This document shows, piece by piece, positions 1-6,834 of a stretch of DNA of 19,383 nt. Under the pieces are notes generated by a model. The model was not told where the DNA came from, did no database searches, and saw only the letters and a program-made list of their open reading frames with translations. The DNA is taken from assembly GCA_002714565.1 (NCBI GenBank), contig PAXU01000006.1, positions 129,322 through 148,704 on the forward strand, written 5' to 3'. Origin of the DNA: Rhodopirellula sp. (GTDB taxonomy: Bacteria; Planctomycetota; Planctomycetia; Pirellulales; Pirellulaceae). The first letter of the stretch is position 1; each line of letters opens with the position of its first letter. A program made the position numbers and the translations under genes.

Positions 1-1400
1 TTCTTTCCATCCGATCTATTATCAACGTCAATACGGAGGATAGACCCCATCCACGTACTTAAATCCTGACCTTGTCTGGTCGGATCGTTACGACCACCAC
101 CATCACCTAATCCAAGGTACAGATAACCATCGTTCCCAAAGACCATTGGACCCCCATTATGATTTGAAAACGGTTGTGGGATCCGCATGATCTTCACTTC
201 CGAAGCTGGATCAGCTTTATTCGTCTTATGATCCACAATAAAGCTGGAAAGATAACTAATGCGTCCTTCGGTTGATGAGCTGTAGTAAATTACGAATTTA
301 CCGTTCTCCTTAAAATCCGGGTGAATCGCAAATCCTAACAGCCCCTCTTCATTCACGTTGGGAGCTGCATCAAACTCCTGAACTCTATCCGTAATATCGA
401 GAACAACCTTAGCCTCTTTGGCCTGTGGGTCATTATCCATGACATAGACTTTGCCGCGCTGAGCAGCAATGAACAGGCGATTAGTACCATCACCTGCATG
501 GATCATCTCAAGTGGTCGAATCGCCTGAATGCGACCGTCTTCATCCACTCCTTCAAATCCTTCAAAAGTCAGTTGAGGAAATGCTTCAACGGACTTAAGT
601 GGCAATTCAGAATCAACAGGGTTCTTTACAGAACCGTCCTCCGGGATGGCCCTGATCTTGATGTTTCGGTAAGCAACTTCATTTCCATGATCCTGAAGAC
701 ATATATGGCCCTTACCTGCTTTGCCGAATTGGGGGTATTTGGCAAACTTACTTTTTGCAACTCGCTCATTCCAATCGTCATCACCGACATTGAAGTAGAA
801 ATAAGATACACCGTTCATTTGGACTTCGGATTTCTTTGGTCCAATTCTCAAGTAAACGTGGTTCCATGCACCAACCGGAAGAGTTGAGTCATCAGTATCT
901 GGACTCTTAAAACCTACTTGCTCTTCAAACATTTTGGCCCAGTCTGGCTTAGTTGGCTTATAGAGTTGATATAGCCATCCAGCTTTCTGAGGATCATGTC
1001 CATCAATATTGTCCTGCACCTGAATTTCTGGACCAGTCTGCCACGGTGCGTCTAGCTCTTCAGTGACATGAAACATGATTCCACTATTTCCGCCCTTGGA
1101 AATACGATATTGCAATGACAATTCGAAGTACTGGAACTGTTCCTTTGTGATTATGTCGCCGGCACCGCCACTGGATCGCACAATCGAACCATCTTTGATT
1201 TCCCAGCCATCACCAAGTGTATCCTTGCGATAATTTCGCCATTGATCAGCTGACTTACCGTCAAATAATAGTTTCCAACCACTTCGTTGTTCAGCTTGCG
1301 TTAGACCATTTGCAGGGACTTTTGCCTCAAGAATGTCACTACTGACACAGAGTGACAATATGACAGCAAGTGACAAAGACGTCTTTTTCAACAAGGACAT
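1..1400 (-). CDS. Secreted DUF1080 (3-keto-disaccharide hydrolase-like) / PQQ-type sugar dehydrogenase fusion, C-terminus missing
   Basis: The reading frame stays open from an ATG at 1400 to the window edge (466 codons) and has no stop, so only the N-terminal part is here. A Shine-Dalgarno site GGAGAAG lies 5 bases upstream. Residues 1-26 form a Sec signal peptide (KK, then a Leu/Val-rich core) with cleavage plausible after ILEA. Residues about 42-250 match DUF1080/PF06439, a concanavalin-like fold: WKLLFDG start, then GNSGIMFHV, PEIQVQD, WNHVYLRI and a closing YRNIKIR. Residues from about 280 match the glucose/sorbosone dehydrogenase propeller (PF07995): EEGLLGFAIHPDF, NHNGGPMVFG, GLGDGGG. 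The protein should be exported and act on extracellular carbohydrate or its oxidised products. Combinations of DUF1080 with propellers are frequent in Planctomycetota. The exact substrate cannot be read from the sequence. Confidence 0.9.
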   Translation of the reverse strand, partial: MSLLKKTSLSLAVILSLCVSSDILEAKVPANGLTQAEQRSGWKLLFDGKSADQWRNYRKDTLGDGWEIKDGSIVRSSGGAGDIITKEQFQYFELSLQYRISKGGNSGIMFHVTEELDAPWQTGPEIQVQDNIDGHDPQKAGWLYQLYKPTKPDWAKMFEEQVGFKSPDTDDSTLPVGAWNHVYLRIGPKKSEVQMNGVSYFYFNVGDDDWNERVAKSKFAKYPQFGKAGKGHICLQDHGNEVAYRNIKIRAIPEDGSVKNPVDSELPLKSVEAFPQLTFEGFEGVDEDGRIQAIRPLEMIHAGDGTNRLFIAAQRGKVYVMDNDPQAKEAKVVLDITDRVQEFDAAPNVNEEGLLGFAIHPDFKENGKFVIYYSSSTEGRISYLSSFIVDHKTNKADPASEVKIMRIPQPFSNHNGGPMVFGNDGYLYLGLGDGGGRNDPTRQGQDLSTWMGSILRIDVDNRSDGK

Positions 1401-1489
1401 TGATTCTTCTCCAAATGGCGAACGATCTTGATAATTCTCGAACAGTCCATTGTAAATCATCTAATCCTGGCATCACACCCGCCAAAAAA

Positions 1490-1526
1490 CATAGACTGTT
1501 CATGAATTAAATATAGACTGTCTATA
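1490..1526. promoter_or_regulatory. Probable tandem repressor operator
   Basis: Positions 1512-1526 read TATAGAC-T-GTCTATA, a perfect 7-1-7 inverted repeat. A second, degenerate copy at about 1490-1504 shares the 9-base core ATAGACTGT (1491-1499 and 1513-1521). The copies are 22 bases apart, about two helical turns, so two dimers would bind the same DNA face. One copy fills the -35/-10 spacer and the other covers the expected transcription start, a layout that suits repression. The AGAC/GTCT dyad is reminiscent of small winged-helix regulators such as the BlaI/MecI type, but no regulator gene is in the window and the family is a guess. Confidence 0.5.
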
Positions 1527-1534
1527 ATTTTCAA
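1506..1534 (-). promoter_or_regulatory. Sigma70-like promoter of the DUF1080/dehydrogenase gene
   Basis: Read on the minus strand there is TTGAAA (1529-1534, one mismatch to TTGACA), a 17-base spacer, and TTTAAT (1506-1511, one mismatch to TATAAT). A start near 1499 would give a leader of about 100 bases before the ATG at 1400. The spacer is almost entirely filled by the inverted repeat at 1512-1526, which supports a regulated promoter. Confidence 0.5.
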
Positions 1535-1654
1535 AACTGTAAGCTTTTATGTAGCAGCGTCTTACGACGATTGAAAAAGTGGGTGTCTATGATTGGGAAG
1601 GAGATTTTATAGAATGGGGCGGTTTGAAGATTAGATCGGCAAGGAGCATACAAC

Positions 1655-2128
1655 ATGGCTGTTGAAGAAGGAAAAGCAGCACCGCTGTTTACACTAAAGG
1701 ACCAAACCGGTGGCAAAGTGTCATTGAAAGACCTTCGCGGGCAAAATGTAATCGTCTACTTCTATCCAAAAGATGACACACCCGGATGCACAAAACAGGC
1801 CATCGGATTCACCGCTTTGGATAAAGAGTTCAAAAAGCTCAACACACTTGTCCTTGGCGTCTCACCGGATGATGAAGCATCGCATGATAAATTCATCTGC
1901 AAATACAACATCCCGTACACTCTACTTTGTGACACTGACAAAAAGGTCATGACCAAGTACGGCGCCTACGGTGAGAAAATGATGTACGGCAAGAAAACCA
2001 TCGGCGTTATTCGTTCCACCGTATGGGTAGACGAAAAGGGAAAAGTGAAACGGCATTGGCGGCGCGTACCGAAGGCTGCTGACCATCCTCAGAAAGTCCT
2101 TGAAGCTATCCAAGCTGCTACTGACTAG
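1655..2128 (+). CDS. bcp: Peroxiredoxin of the PrxQ/Bcp family (thioredoxin-dependent thiol peroxidase)
   Basis: This 157-residue protein is the usual length for Bcp/PrxQ, a cytosolic enzyme reducing hydrogen peroxide and organic hydroperoxides with thioredoxin as reductant. AAGGAG at 1641-1646 lies 8 bases before the ATG. Visible motifs are FYPKDDTPGC with the peroxidatic Cys45 and conserved Pro38 and Thr42, and the active-site arginine in IRST (Arg120). The residue five places after the peroxidatic cysteine, which is the resolving cysteine in E. coli Bcp, is Ile50. Cys82 (in FICKYN) sits 37 residues downstream, matching the helix-alpha3 resolving position known for some PrxQ proteins, so this looks like the alpha3 type; Cys92 is a further cysteine. 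The gene diverges from the sugar dehydrogenase and converges on cysC with 9 bases between stop codons. Confidence 0.95.
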   Translation: MAVEEGKAAPLFTLKDQTGGKVSLKDLRGQNVIVYFYPKDDTPGCTKQAIGFTALDKEFKKLNTLVLGVSPDDEASHDKFICKYNIPYTLLCDTDKKVMTKYGAYGEKMMYGKKTIGVIRSTVWVDEKGKVKRHWRRVPKAADHPQKVLEAIQAATD

Positions 2129-2133
2129 CAAAC

Positions 2134-2165
2134 TTTGTCAGGAGATGAATCCATTCTCTGACAAA
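2134..2165. terminator. Hairpin at the bcp/cysC convergent junction, probable bidirectional terminator
   Basis: TTTGTCAG (2134-2141) and CTGACAAA (2158-2165) are perfect 8-bp inverted arms. Inside them ATG/CAT (2145-2147 with 2152-2154) can pair around a four-base loop after a short weak stretch. The hairpin sits between two converging genes and contains the stop codon of cysC. The U-tract is poor on both strands (only the AAA/TTT ends of the arms), so termination efficiency is uncertain. Confidence 0.5.
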
Positions 2166-2794
2166 TATGCAATCACTATAGCTGCAAGTTCATCAGGACT
2201 GTGATCACCGGACATTAAGTGAATCTCCGGTGCTAACGGTGGCTCATATGGCGCATCAATTCCCGTCATTCCTGTTAACTCGCCAGCGCGTGCTTTCTTA
2301 TACAATCCCTTTGGATCTCTTGCTTCACATACCTCAAGCGGTGCATTCACATATACCTCCAGAAAGGTACCTGCACACGAATCATTAATCCGTTTACGGA
2401 CCTGATCACGATCTGCCCGGTACGGGCTAACAAAAGCAACGAGCGTCACTACGCCTGCTGACGCAAATAACTCCGCCACTGCACCAACCCGTCGGATATT
2501 TTCAGTTCGATCTTCCGGTGCAAATCCCAATCCAAACCGATCGGCAAAATCCTCGCCATAACTCTCAAGAATGGATGGGCTAGCATTCAAGCCATGACGG
2601 ACATTGTCACCGTCCAGAACAAATGTATGCACGCCTTTCTGATGCAGCACATGATCTACGGCGTTTGCGACCGTGCTTTTTCCACAACCGCTTAGTCCAG
2701 TGAACCAAATCACACACCCTTTATGTCCGTTTAGGTTCTCACGGTCGCTACGAGAAACGGTATGGTCATGCCATGTAATCTCAGTCTTTTCCAT
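2138..2794 (-). CDS. cysC: Adenylylsulfate (APS) kinase
   Basis: The product phosphorylates APS to PAPS, the sulfuryl donor for sulfotransferases and sulfate reduction, in the cytosol. Of 218 residues, 33-41 form the P-loop GLSGCGKST, 61-70 are [10 protein letters not shown], 96-104 carry the DRTENIRRV signature, Ser123 lies in FVSPYR, and PKGLYKKA and [10 protein letters not shown] follow near 161 and 177. The frame is open to 2896, but the ATG at 2794 is chosen because homologues begin there and the upstream codons overlap the preceding gene; GGAG lies 11 bases before it. About 16 extra residues (71-86) lie between the DGDN motif and the ENIRR motif relative to E. coli CysC, a variant I believe occurs in other planctomycetes. 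It starts 8 bases after the stop of the flavoprotein gene, so the two are probably cotranscribed and perhaps translationally coupled. No ATP sulfurylase gene is adjacent. Confidence 0.95.
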   Translation of the reverse strand: MEKTEITWHDHTVSRSDRENLNGHKGCVIWFTGLSGCGKSTVANAVDHVLHQKGVHTFVLDGDNVRHGLNASPSILESYGEDFADRFGLGFAPEDRTENIRRVGAVAELFASAGVVTLVAFVSPYRADRDQVRKRINDSCAGTFLEVYVNAPLEVCEARDPKGLYKKARAGELTGMTGIDAPYEPPLAPEIHLMSGDHSPDELAAIVIAYLSENGFIS

Positions 2795-2802
2795 CTCGTG
2801 TT

Positions 2803-3891
2803 TTACTCCGCAATTCCAGCCAGTTGGCATAAGTGTGCATTCATTACTGGCTGCGGGCAACTCCAGACCATAAAGAACAGTGCTTCGCGGCACCATCGAC
2901 CGGCCGGGTGACCTGTCACAAATCCTGCCCCCTTGGCCGCAGCAAGTGATGCCTGAGTAGCACGCAATACGAGACTATTCGCTGACGTTCGAACCTGTTC
3001 ATTGCTGCATTCGATTTCACCGGCAGCTGCCTGAATCAGTTGATCACGAAGTTCAGCATATTCTTGCTTCAGTGCTTCCATGGCTAGCACCAAGTCATCG
3101 CGCTTGGCCGATTCCGCTTCAAGAAACTCAATCGCCCCGGATGCCAATCCAACAGCAAGTGTCGATGTCTGGAGTCCACCTGTCTTTGCCCCAACACCCG
3201 TAGCCATTACGTTCTCAGCAGGACCGCCGAGAAGCCACTTTCTATCAACTTCAACATCTTCAAATATTACTCGGCCCGTATGGCTGGATGACAAAGCAAC
3301 TAAGTCTGCCGGTCGCTCCGCAATCACCCCTTGGATTGATGTAGGACAAATTGTCAGTACCTGTCGTCCATCGCTCATCGTAGCACCGACGACGATTGTA
3401 TCTGCCTGATCACCACCGGTGACCCACGGACTAAACCCATTGAGAACGAAGCCAGCATCAGATGCTTCCGCGGTGAGTACGGGCTTCGCTAAGTGACGAT
3501 GACTTGTCGTTAAATGAGAAATACCGAGCGTCGAAAAAGCGCTGCCGGAAATGAGATCCGGAAGTAAGTTACCTATAACAAAATCGCTTTCGCTGTTGAT
3601 AATCCGGCGACATGCCCCAGTACGCTGCGTAATGATAAAAGTCGTAGTCAAACAAGATGCGCTCAGTGCCAGATAACCACGCACGAGATCCTCATCCGAC
3701 CAACCCAATCCGCCATGGTCCTTTTCGATAAACCATCGGAAGACACCATATTCACCACACAATGCCAATTGCCGTTCGGGCCAGGGAAATAGCCCATCGT
3801 CGCCCGGCCGATCCAACTCCGATGCCAATTCGCGCAGCCGCGTACACAATTCATCTAACAGAGGAGACTCGATATGCTCAATGACACTCAT
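2803..3891 (-). CDS. Acyl-CoA dehydrogenase-family flavoprotein, catalytic base not apparent
   Basis: This is a 362-residue protein with the acyl-CoA dehydrogenase order: helical N-domain (1-100, with [13 protein letters not shown]), a middle beta-domain (about 115-215, with [14 protein letters not shown] and ADTIVVGA), and a helical C-domain (about 230-362). In characterised members the catalytic glutamate lies in a C-terminal EGT-like motif or in the first helix of the C-domain. Here the C-terminal motif is replaced by a CPQPVMNAH stretch, and the helix beginning GGLQTST has no glutamate at the expected place. It may therefore be a divergent oxidase or monooxygenase of the same fold (such as DszC-type flavoproteins) rather than a beta-oxidation enzyme. 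The ATG at 3891 has no convincing ribosome binding site, and a consensus -10 box is only 8 bases away. It lies directly upstream of cysC. Confidence 0.75.
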   Translation of the reverse strand: MSVIEHIESPLLDELCTRLRELASELDRPGDDGLFPWPERQLALCGEYGVFRWFIEKDHGGLGWSDEDLVRGYLALSASCLTTTFIITQRTGACRRIINSESDFVIGNLLPDLISGSAFSTLGISHLTTSHRHLAKPVLTAEASDAGFVLNGFSPWVTGGDQADTIVVGATMSDGRQVLTICPTSIQGVIAERPADLVALSSSHTGRVIFEDVEVDRKWLLGGPAENVMATGVGAKTGGLQTSTLAVGLASGAIEFLEAESAKRDDLVLAMEALKQEYAELRDQLIQAAAGEIECSNEQVRTSANSLVLRATQASLAAAKGAGFVTGHPAGRWCREALFFMVWSCPQPVMNAHLCQLAGIAE

Positions 3892-3899
3892 AGTCCATG

Positions 3900-3929
3900 A
3901 TTATACACGTGACCTGACACATTCATCAG
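3900..3929 (-). promoter_or_regulatory. Candidate near-leaderless promoter of the flavoprotein-cysC pair
   Basis: On the minus strand 3900-3905 reads TATAAT, a perfect -10 box. A weak -35 candidate CTGATG (3924-3929) shares the TGA core and stands 18 bases away. Only 8 bases separate the -10 box from the ATG at 3891, so a start at the usual distance would leave a leader of 0 to 3 bases. Confidence 0.4.
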
Positions 3930-3960
3930 GTATAGCGGTCGGTGTGCAGTTACAAACAGC

Positions 3961-4770
3961 TTATGCCGCTCGTTTGATATGGTCGACTTCGGGATCCGGC
4001 TGTGATTGAGCACATTCCAATTCCCAAAGTCTGGCTTGCTTAAGAAAACTATCACCAAAGGCTCTGATCATACAAAGCTGTATCCCAAGTCGCCCATCAA
4101 GGAAGCCACCTCGAAGTACGTATAACTGCAGGAACCGAAAGAACGGACGCACGAGCAAATTCATGGAACTAGTCTTTTTACCGCGACGCCACTTTTCCTG
4201 AGCACCGAGTTTGGTATAGCTATCGACCTTCTTTAAATACTGGTCATAGGACCAACACATGTAATGATCGAATTTATGCTTGAGAGTACCGGCGTGTTTC
4301 GGATCGACGAATATCTCCTCGTGGACAAGACGATCGTTATATCGACATTTATCGCGACGAATCAAACGAAATACTGAGTCGTTATTAAACCCACATCGCT
4401 TAACTTCATGTCCCATCACAAAGTTGCGGCGTTTGATCCAATAACCGTCGATATGTTCCGGGGGGTTCTGCATGAGCTGGTTTATCTCTGCGGCAAGATC
4501 ATCCGTCACTCGCTCATCCGCATCAATAATCAATACCCACTCGTGTTCTGCCTGAGGAATCGCCCAATTCTTAAACGCCGCATAGCCATTCCATTCGCGC
4601 TCGATCAATCTACAACCACCCATACTCCGTACGATTTCCATCGTGTCGTCTATGCTACCGGAGTCAGCAACCAGTACTTCATCTGCGACCTTACGAGCCG
4701 CTTCAACGCACGGCCTGATATTCATGCGCTCGTCACGGCACGGGATTAGTACTGTTAGTTTTTGCTTCAT
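3961..4770 (-). CDS. Glycosyltransferase family 2, LPS core WaaE/KdtX-like
   Basis: The product (269 residues) is a family 2 glycosyltransferase that most resembles the WaaE/KdtX beta-glucosyltransferases of lipopolysaccharide core assembly, acting at the inner membrane face. Visible motifs are LIPCRDE at the N-terminus, VLVADSGSIDDT for nucleotide-sugar binding, the DAD metal site in IIDADERV, then FNNDSVFRLIRR with RLVHEEI, and a C-terminal RPFFRFLQLYVLRGGFLDG with a closing LWEL, all in the WaaE order. The ATG at 4770 is preferred; a TTG at 4794 would add eight residues but has no better ribosome binding site. It follows lpxK and the SDR gene on the same strand after a 105-base gap, consistent with an envelope-glycolipid cluster. 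The acceptor and sugar are not determinable from the sequence. Confidence 0.85.
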   Translation of the reverse strand: MKQKLTVLIPCRDERMNIRPCVEAARKVADEVLVADSGSIDDTMEIVRSMGGCRLIEREWNGYAAFKNWAIPQAEHEWVLIIDADERVTDDLAAEINQLMQNPPEHIDGYWIKRRNFVMGHEVKRCGFNNDSVFRLIRRDKCRYNDRLVHEEIFVDPKHAGTLKHKFDHYMCWSYDQYLKKVDSYTKLGAQEKWRRGKKTSSMNLLVRPFFRFLQLYVLRGGFLDGRLGIQLCMIRAFGDSFLKQARLWELECAQSQPDPEVDHIKRAA

Positions 4771-4875
4771 CGATGTGTACCTGTGGCTGGTCAACCAAAG
4801 TTATCTGTCGACTGTTTATAGCGGGATCAAGAAAAAATCCCTAGATCGATTTTTGAGCGATACCAAAGCACCTAA

Positions 4876-5628
4876 TTACATTTTCATGCGTTTGAAAATG
4901 AATTCCGGAATCGATTCAATGATGGCCATAATCAAACACCATCTGCGCGGTGTATAGAGAACATTCTTCCGACGTTTGGATGCTCTTAAAATGTCCCGTG
5001 CAACCTTTTCCGGAGTTGCAACCATTGGAGACTTCGGATCCAGAAGACCTGCCGTCATCTTCGTTGCAACGAAGCCGGGCTTAACCGTCATCACATGCAC
5101 ACCTTTGTGAAATAGTCGGTTTCTCAGCCCTGACAAGTAGGCTGTCACACCAGCTTTGGCCGCACCGTATATGTAATTGCTTTGCCGCCCGCGATCCCCT
5201 GCAACCGATGAAATACCGATGAGCCGTCCATAACCCTGCGACTCAAGTATCTCCGCAAATGGTTCACAAATAGTGACAAAGCTTGTCATGTTCACTTCCA
5301 AGCTACTGAGCATCAGATCGCATGATTCTTGTGATTCCTGTTGATCGATTAAGTTGCCATGACATATGTAAACTGCTGTCAGATCACCATCAGCCAAATC
5401 ATGGCAACGGCGAGCGACATCAGCATGCAGCCGGAATTCCGTTGCCTGGAATTCGACAACATGAACATCGACTTCATAACGGATTTGCAAATCGGCGGAC
5501 ATTTTCTCCAGCTCATCTGCATTTCTTCCAAGGAGAATCAGATTAGCGCCTTGTCCAGCTAACTCTTTACAAATTGCACCTGCGATTCCGGATGTGGCGC
5601 CGACGACGACATGGTTCTCAGCCATCAT
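4876..5628 (-). CDS. Short-chain dehydrogenase/reductase, DprE2-like
   Basis: The 250-residue product is a classical-type SDR NAD(P)-dependent oxidoreductase. The dinucleotide motif is GATSGIAG (residues 10-17), the catalytic set is SS at about 141 with Tyr154-GAA-Lys158, and TVKPGFVATKM follows. The pattern GYGRLIGISSVAGDRGRQSNYIYG and the C-terminal SIPEFIFKRM resemble mycobacterial DprE2, which reduces a keto-pentose on a polyprenyl-phosphate carrier. This points to a sugar-lipid or envelope substrate, but I rely on memory of that family and have no alignment. The start overlaps the end of lpxK by 11 bases, so the two are translationally coupled. There are two consecutive ATGs; GGAAG lies 3 bases before the first and 6 before the second (5625), so the second may be the one used. 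No DprE1 partner gene is present. Confidence 0.85.
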   Translation of the reverse strand: MMAENHVVVGATSGIAGAICKELAGQGANLILLGRNADELEKMSADLQIRYEVDVHVVEFQATEFRLHADVARRCHDLADGDLTAVYICHGNLIDQQESQESCDLMLSSLEVNMTSFVTICEPFAEILESQGYGRLIGISSVAGDRGRQSNYIYGAAKAGVTAYLSGLRNRLFHKGVHVMTVKPGFVATKMTAGLLDPKSPMVATPEKVARDILRASKRRKNVLYTPRRWCLIMAIIESIPEFIFKRMKM

Positions 5629-6685
5629 TTACTTCCGCTGATTGTAGTAGTTTGTTGATTCCAACCGTCTGCTCTAGCATCGCATTTAGTGTATCTTCTC
5701 CAGACTGCAACACGACTTCTATTTCCAGCGCCCAGATCTCGTGATCGCCAATTCGATCAATTCCCACCTTTACTAAATCCTTGCATGTACAAATAAGCAT
5801 CTCTGCATCACCGTCATCCATCATCGACTCAAGAGAATCAATGTCATCTTGAGTGAATACGTGGTGATCTGGGAATTGCCGTGACTCAACGATTTGTGCA
5901 CCGATGGATTGGATAGAATTTTCAAATGCCATCGGGTTACCTATAGCACAAAATGTGGCGATTCTTCGCCCTTGCAACGACACTAGCGGCAGATGATTTC
6001 CACTTGAATTCACAAGCCGTGTTGGTTCATGCGAGACTTTAATGGTGGGGGTATCTCCGCAAATCGCCGTAATGCGGTTCTCAAGTTGAGTTACATATTC
6101 TGTGTCAACATTTGCAACACGTGTAATTACGATCAAATCGGCGCGGCGCAGCCCTCGTTTGGGTTCGCGCATTAGCCCACGAGGTAACACGTAACCAAAT
6201 CCAAACGGACACGTCGCATCAATTAATACTATCTCCAGATTACGACCCAGCCGACGATGCTGAAATCCATCATCAAGCACCAAAACTTCTGCCTCGAGTT
6301 CCTCAATGGCCATCAATGCAGAAGTAACTCTGTCGGGGTTTTGTAAGTGCGGTACATCCGGAAGACGCCGGTACAACTCCAGTGCTTCGTCGTTAGGGCC
6401 ACCATCAATTCCGCCATATCCGCGGCTGAGTAATGTCACTCGCTGATCTCGATCACGCAGCCATTTCGCAATCCACGCAACCATGGGAGTCTTGCCTGTT
6501 CCACCGGTCGTGATATTGCCGACGCTAATCACCGGCACAGGAACCTTGATTACACGCTTGATTCCGAAGTCAAAGAGCACATTTCGAAACGTTACGATCA
6601 GCGCATACAGCAGGCTCAGAATCCATAATCCGAATCGAAGTAGAATCAACAGAGGATTCCACGTTGGACCGGAGATCACTCTCAA
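5618..6685 (-). CDS. lpxK: Tetraacyldisaccharide 4'-kinase (lipid A synthesis)
   Basis: LpxK adds the 4'-phosphate to the tetraacyldisaccharide precursor of lipid A at the inner membrane. The protein has 355 residues, slightly longer than the E. coli enzyme. It shows an N-terminal membrane helix (about 11-31), the P-loop GNITTGGTGKT (56-66), LLSRGYGG just after it, the VLVLDDGFQHRRL signature, and a C-terminal CTCKDLVK. No in-frame ATG exists near the front: the start is taken as TTG at 6685, with GTG at 6679 as alternative, and an in-frame stop lies about 40 bases further upstream. No ribosome binding site is clear. The presence of lpxK indicates an outer membrane with lipid A-type glycolipid, in line with planctomycetes. 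Confidence 0.93.
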   Translation of the reverse strand: MRVISGPTWNPLLILLRFGLWILSLLYALIVTFRNVLFDFGIKRVIKVPVPVISVGNITTGGTGKTPMVAWIAKWLRDRDQRVTLLSRGYGGIDGGPNDEALELYRRLPDVPHLQNPDRVTSALMAIEELEAEVLVLDDGFQHRRLGRNLEIVLIDATCPFGFGYVLPRGLMREPKRGLRRADLIVITRVANVDTEYVTQLENRITAICGDTPTIKVSHEPTRLVNSSGNHLPLVSLQGRRIATFCAIGNPMAFENSIQSIGAQIVESRQFPDHHVFTQDDIDSLESMMDDGDAEMLICTCKDLVKVGIDRIGDHEIWALEIEVVLQSGEDTLNAMLEQTVGINKLLQSAEVNDG

Positions 6686-6834
6686 GTAGGTTTGCTGAAT
6701 GCTGATTGCACCACACCACTACGAACGATGACTATCAATGCGCACTAAGGTGTTAACGAATTCGCCAATAGCAGGCAATACACATTCAGCGCAGCCATTA
6801 GATTCTTGATGGATTGTTGTAGAGTCATTCCCGG

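Noticed and set aside
498..887. A 129-codon plus-strand frame opposite the DUF1080/dehydrogenase gene
   Set aside because: The minus strand gives a continuous protein with clear DUF1080 and dehydrogenase motifs over the same bases.
1598..1634. A six-codon frame (MGRFED) with AAGGAG ahead of bcp, as a possible leader peptide
   Set aside because: Too short to judge; no stem pairs suggest attenuation, and bcp has its own good ribosome binding site.
2795..2896. The 34 extra codons in front of the chosen cysC start
   Set aside because: They lie inside the end of the flavoprotein gene and have no likeness to CysC N-termini; the ATG at 2794 has a GGAG site.
4813..4850. GGGAT/ATCCC stem in the gap between the SDR and glycosyltransferase genes as a terminator
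   Set aside because: Only 5 bp with a T-rich loop and no T-run after it on either strand.
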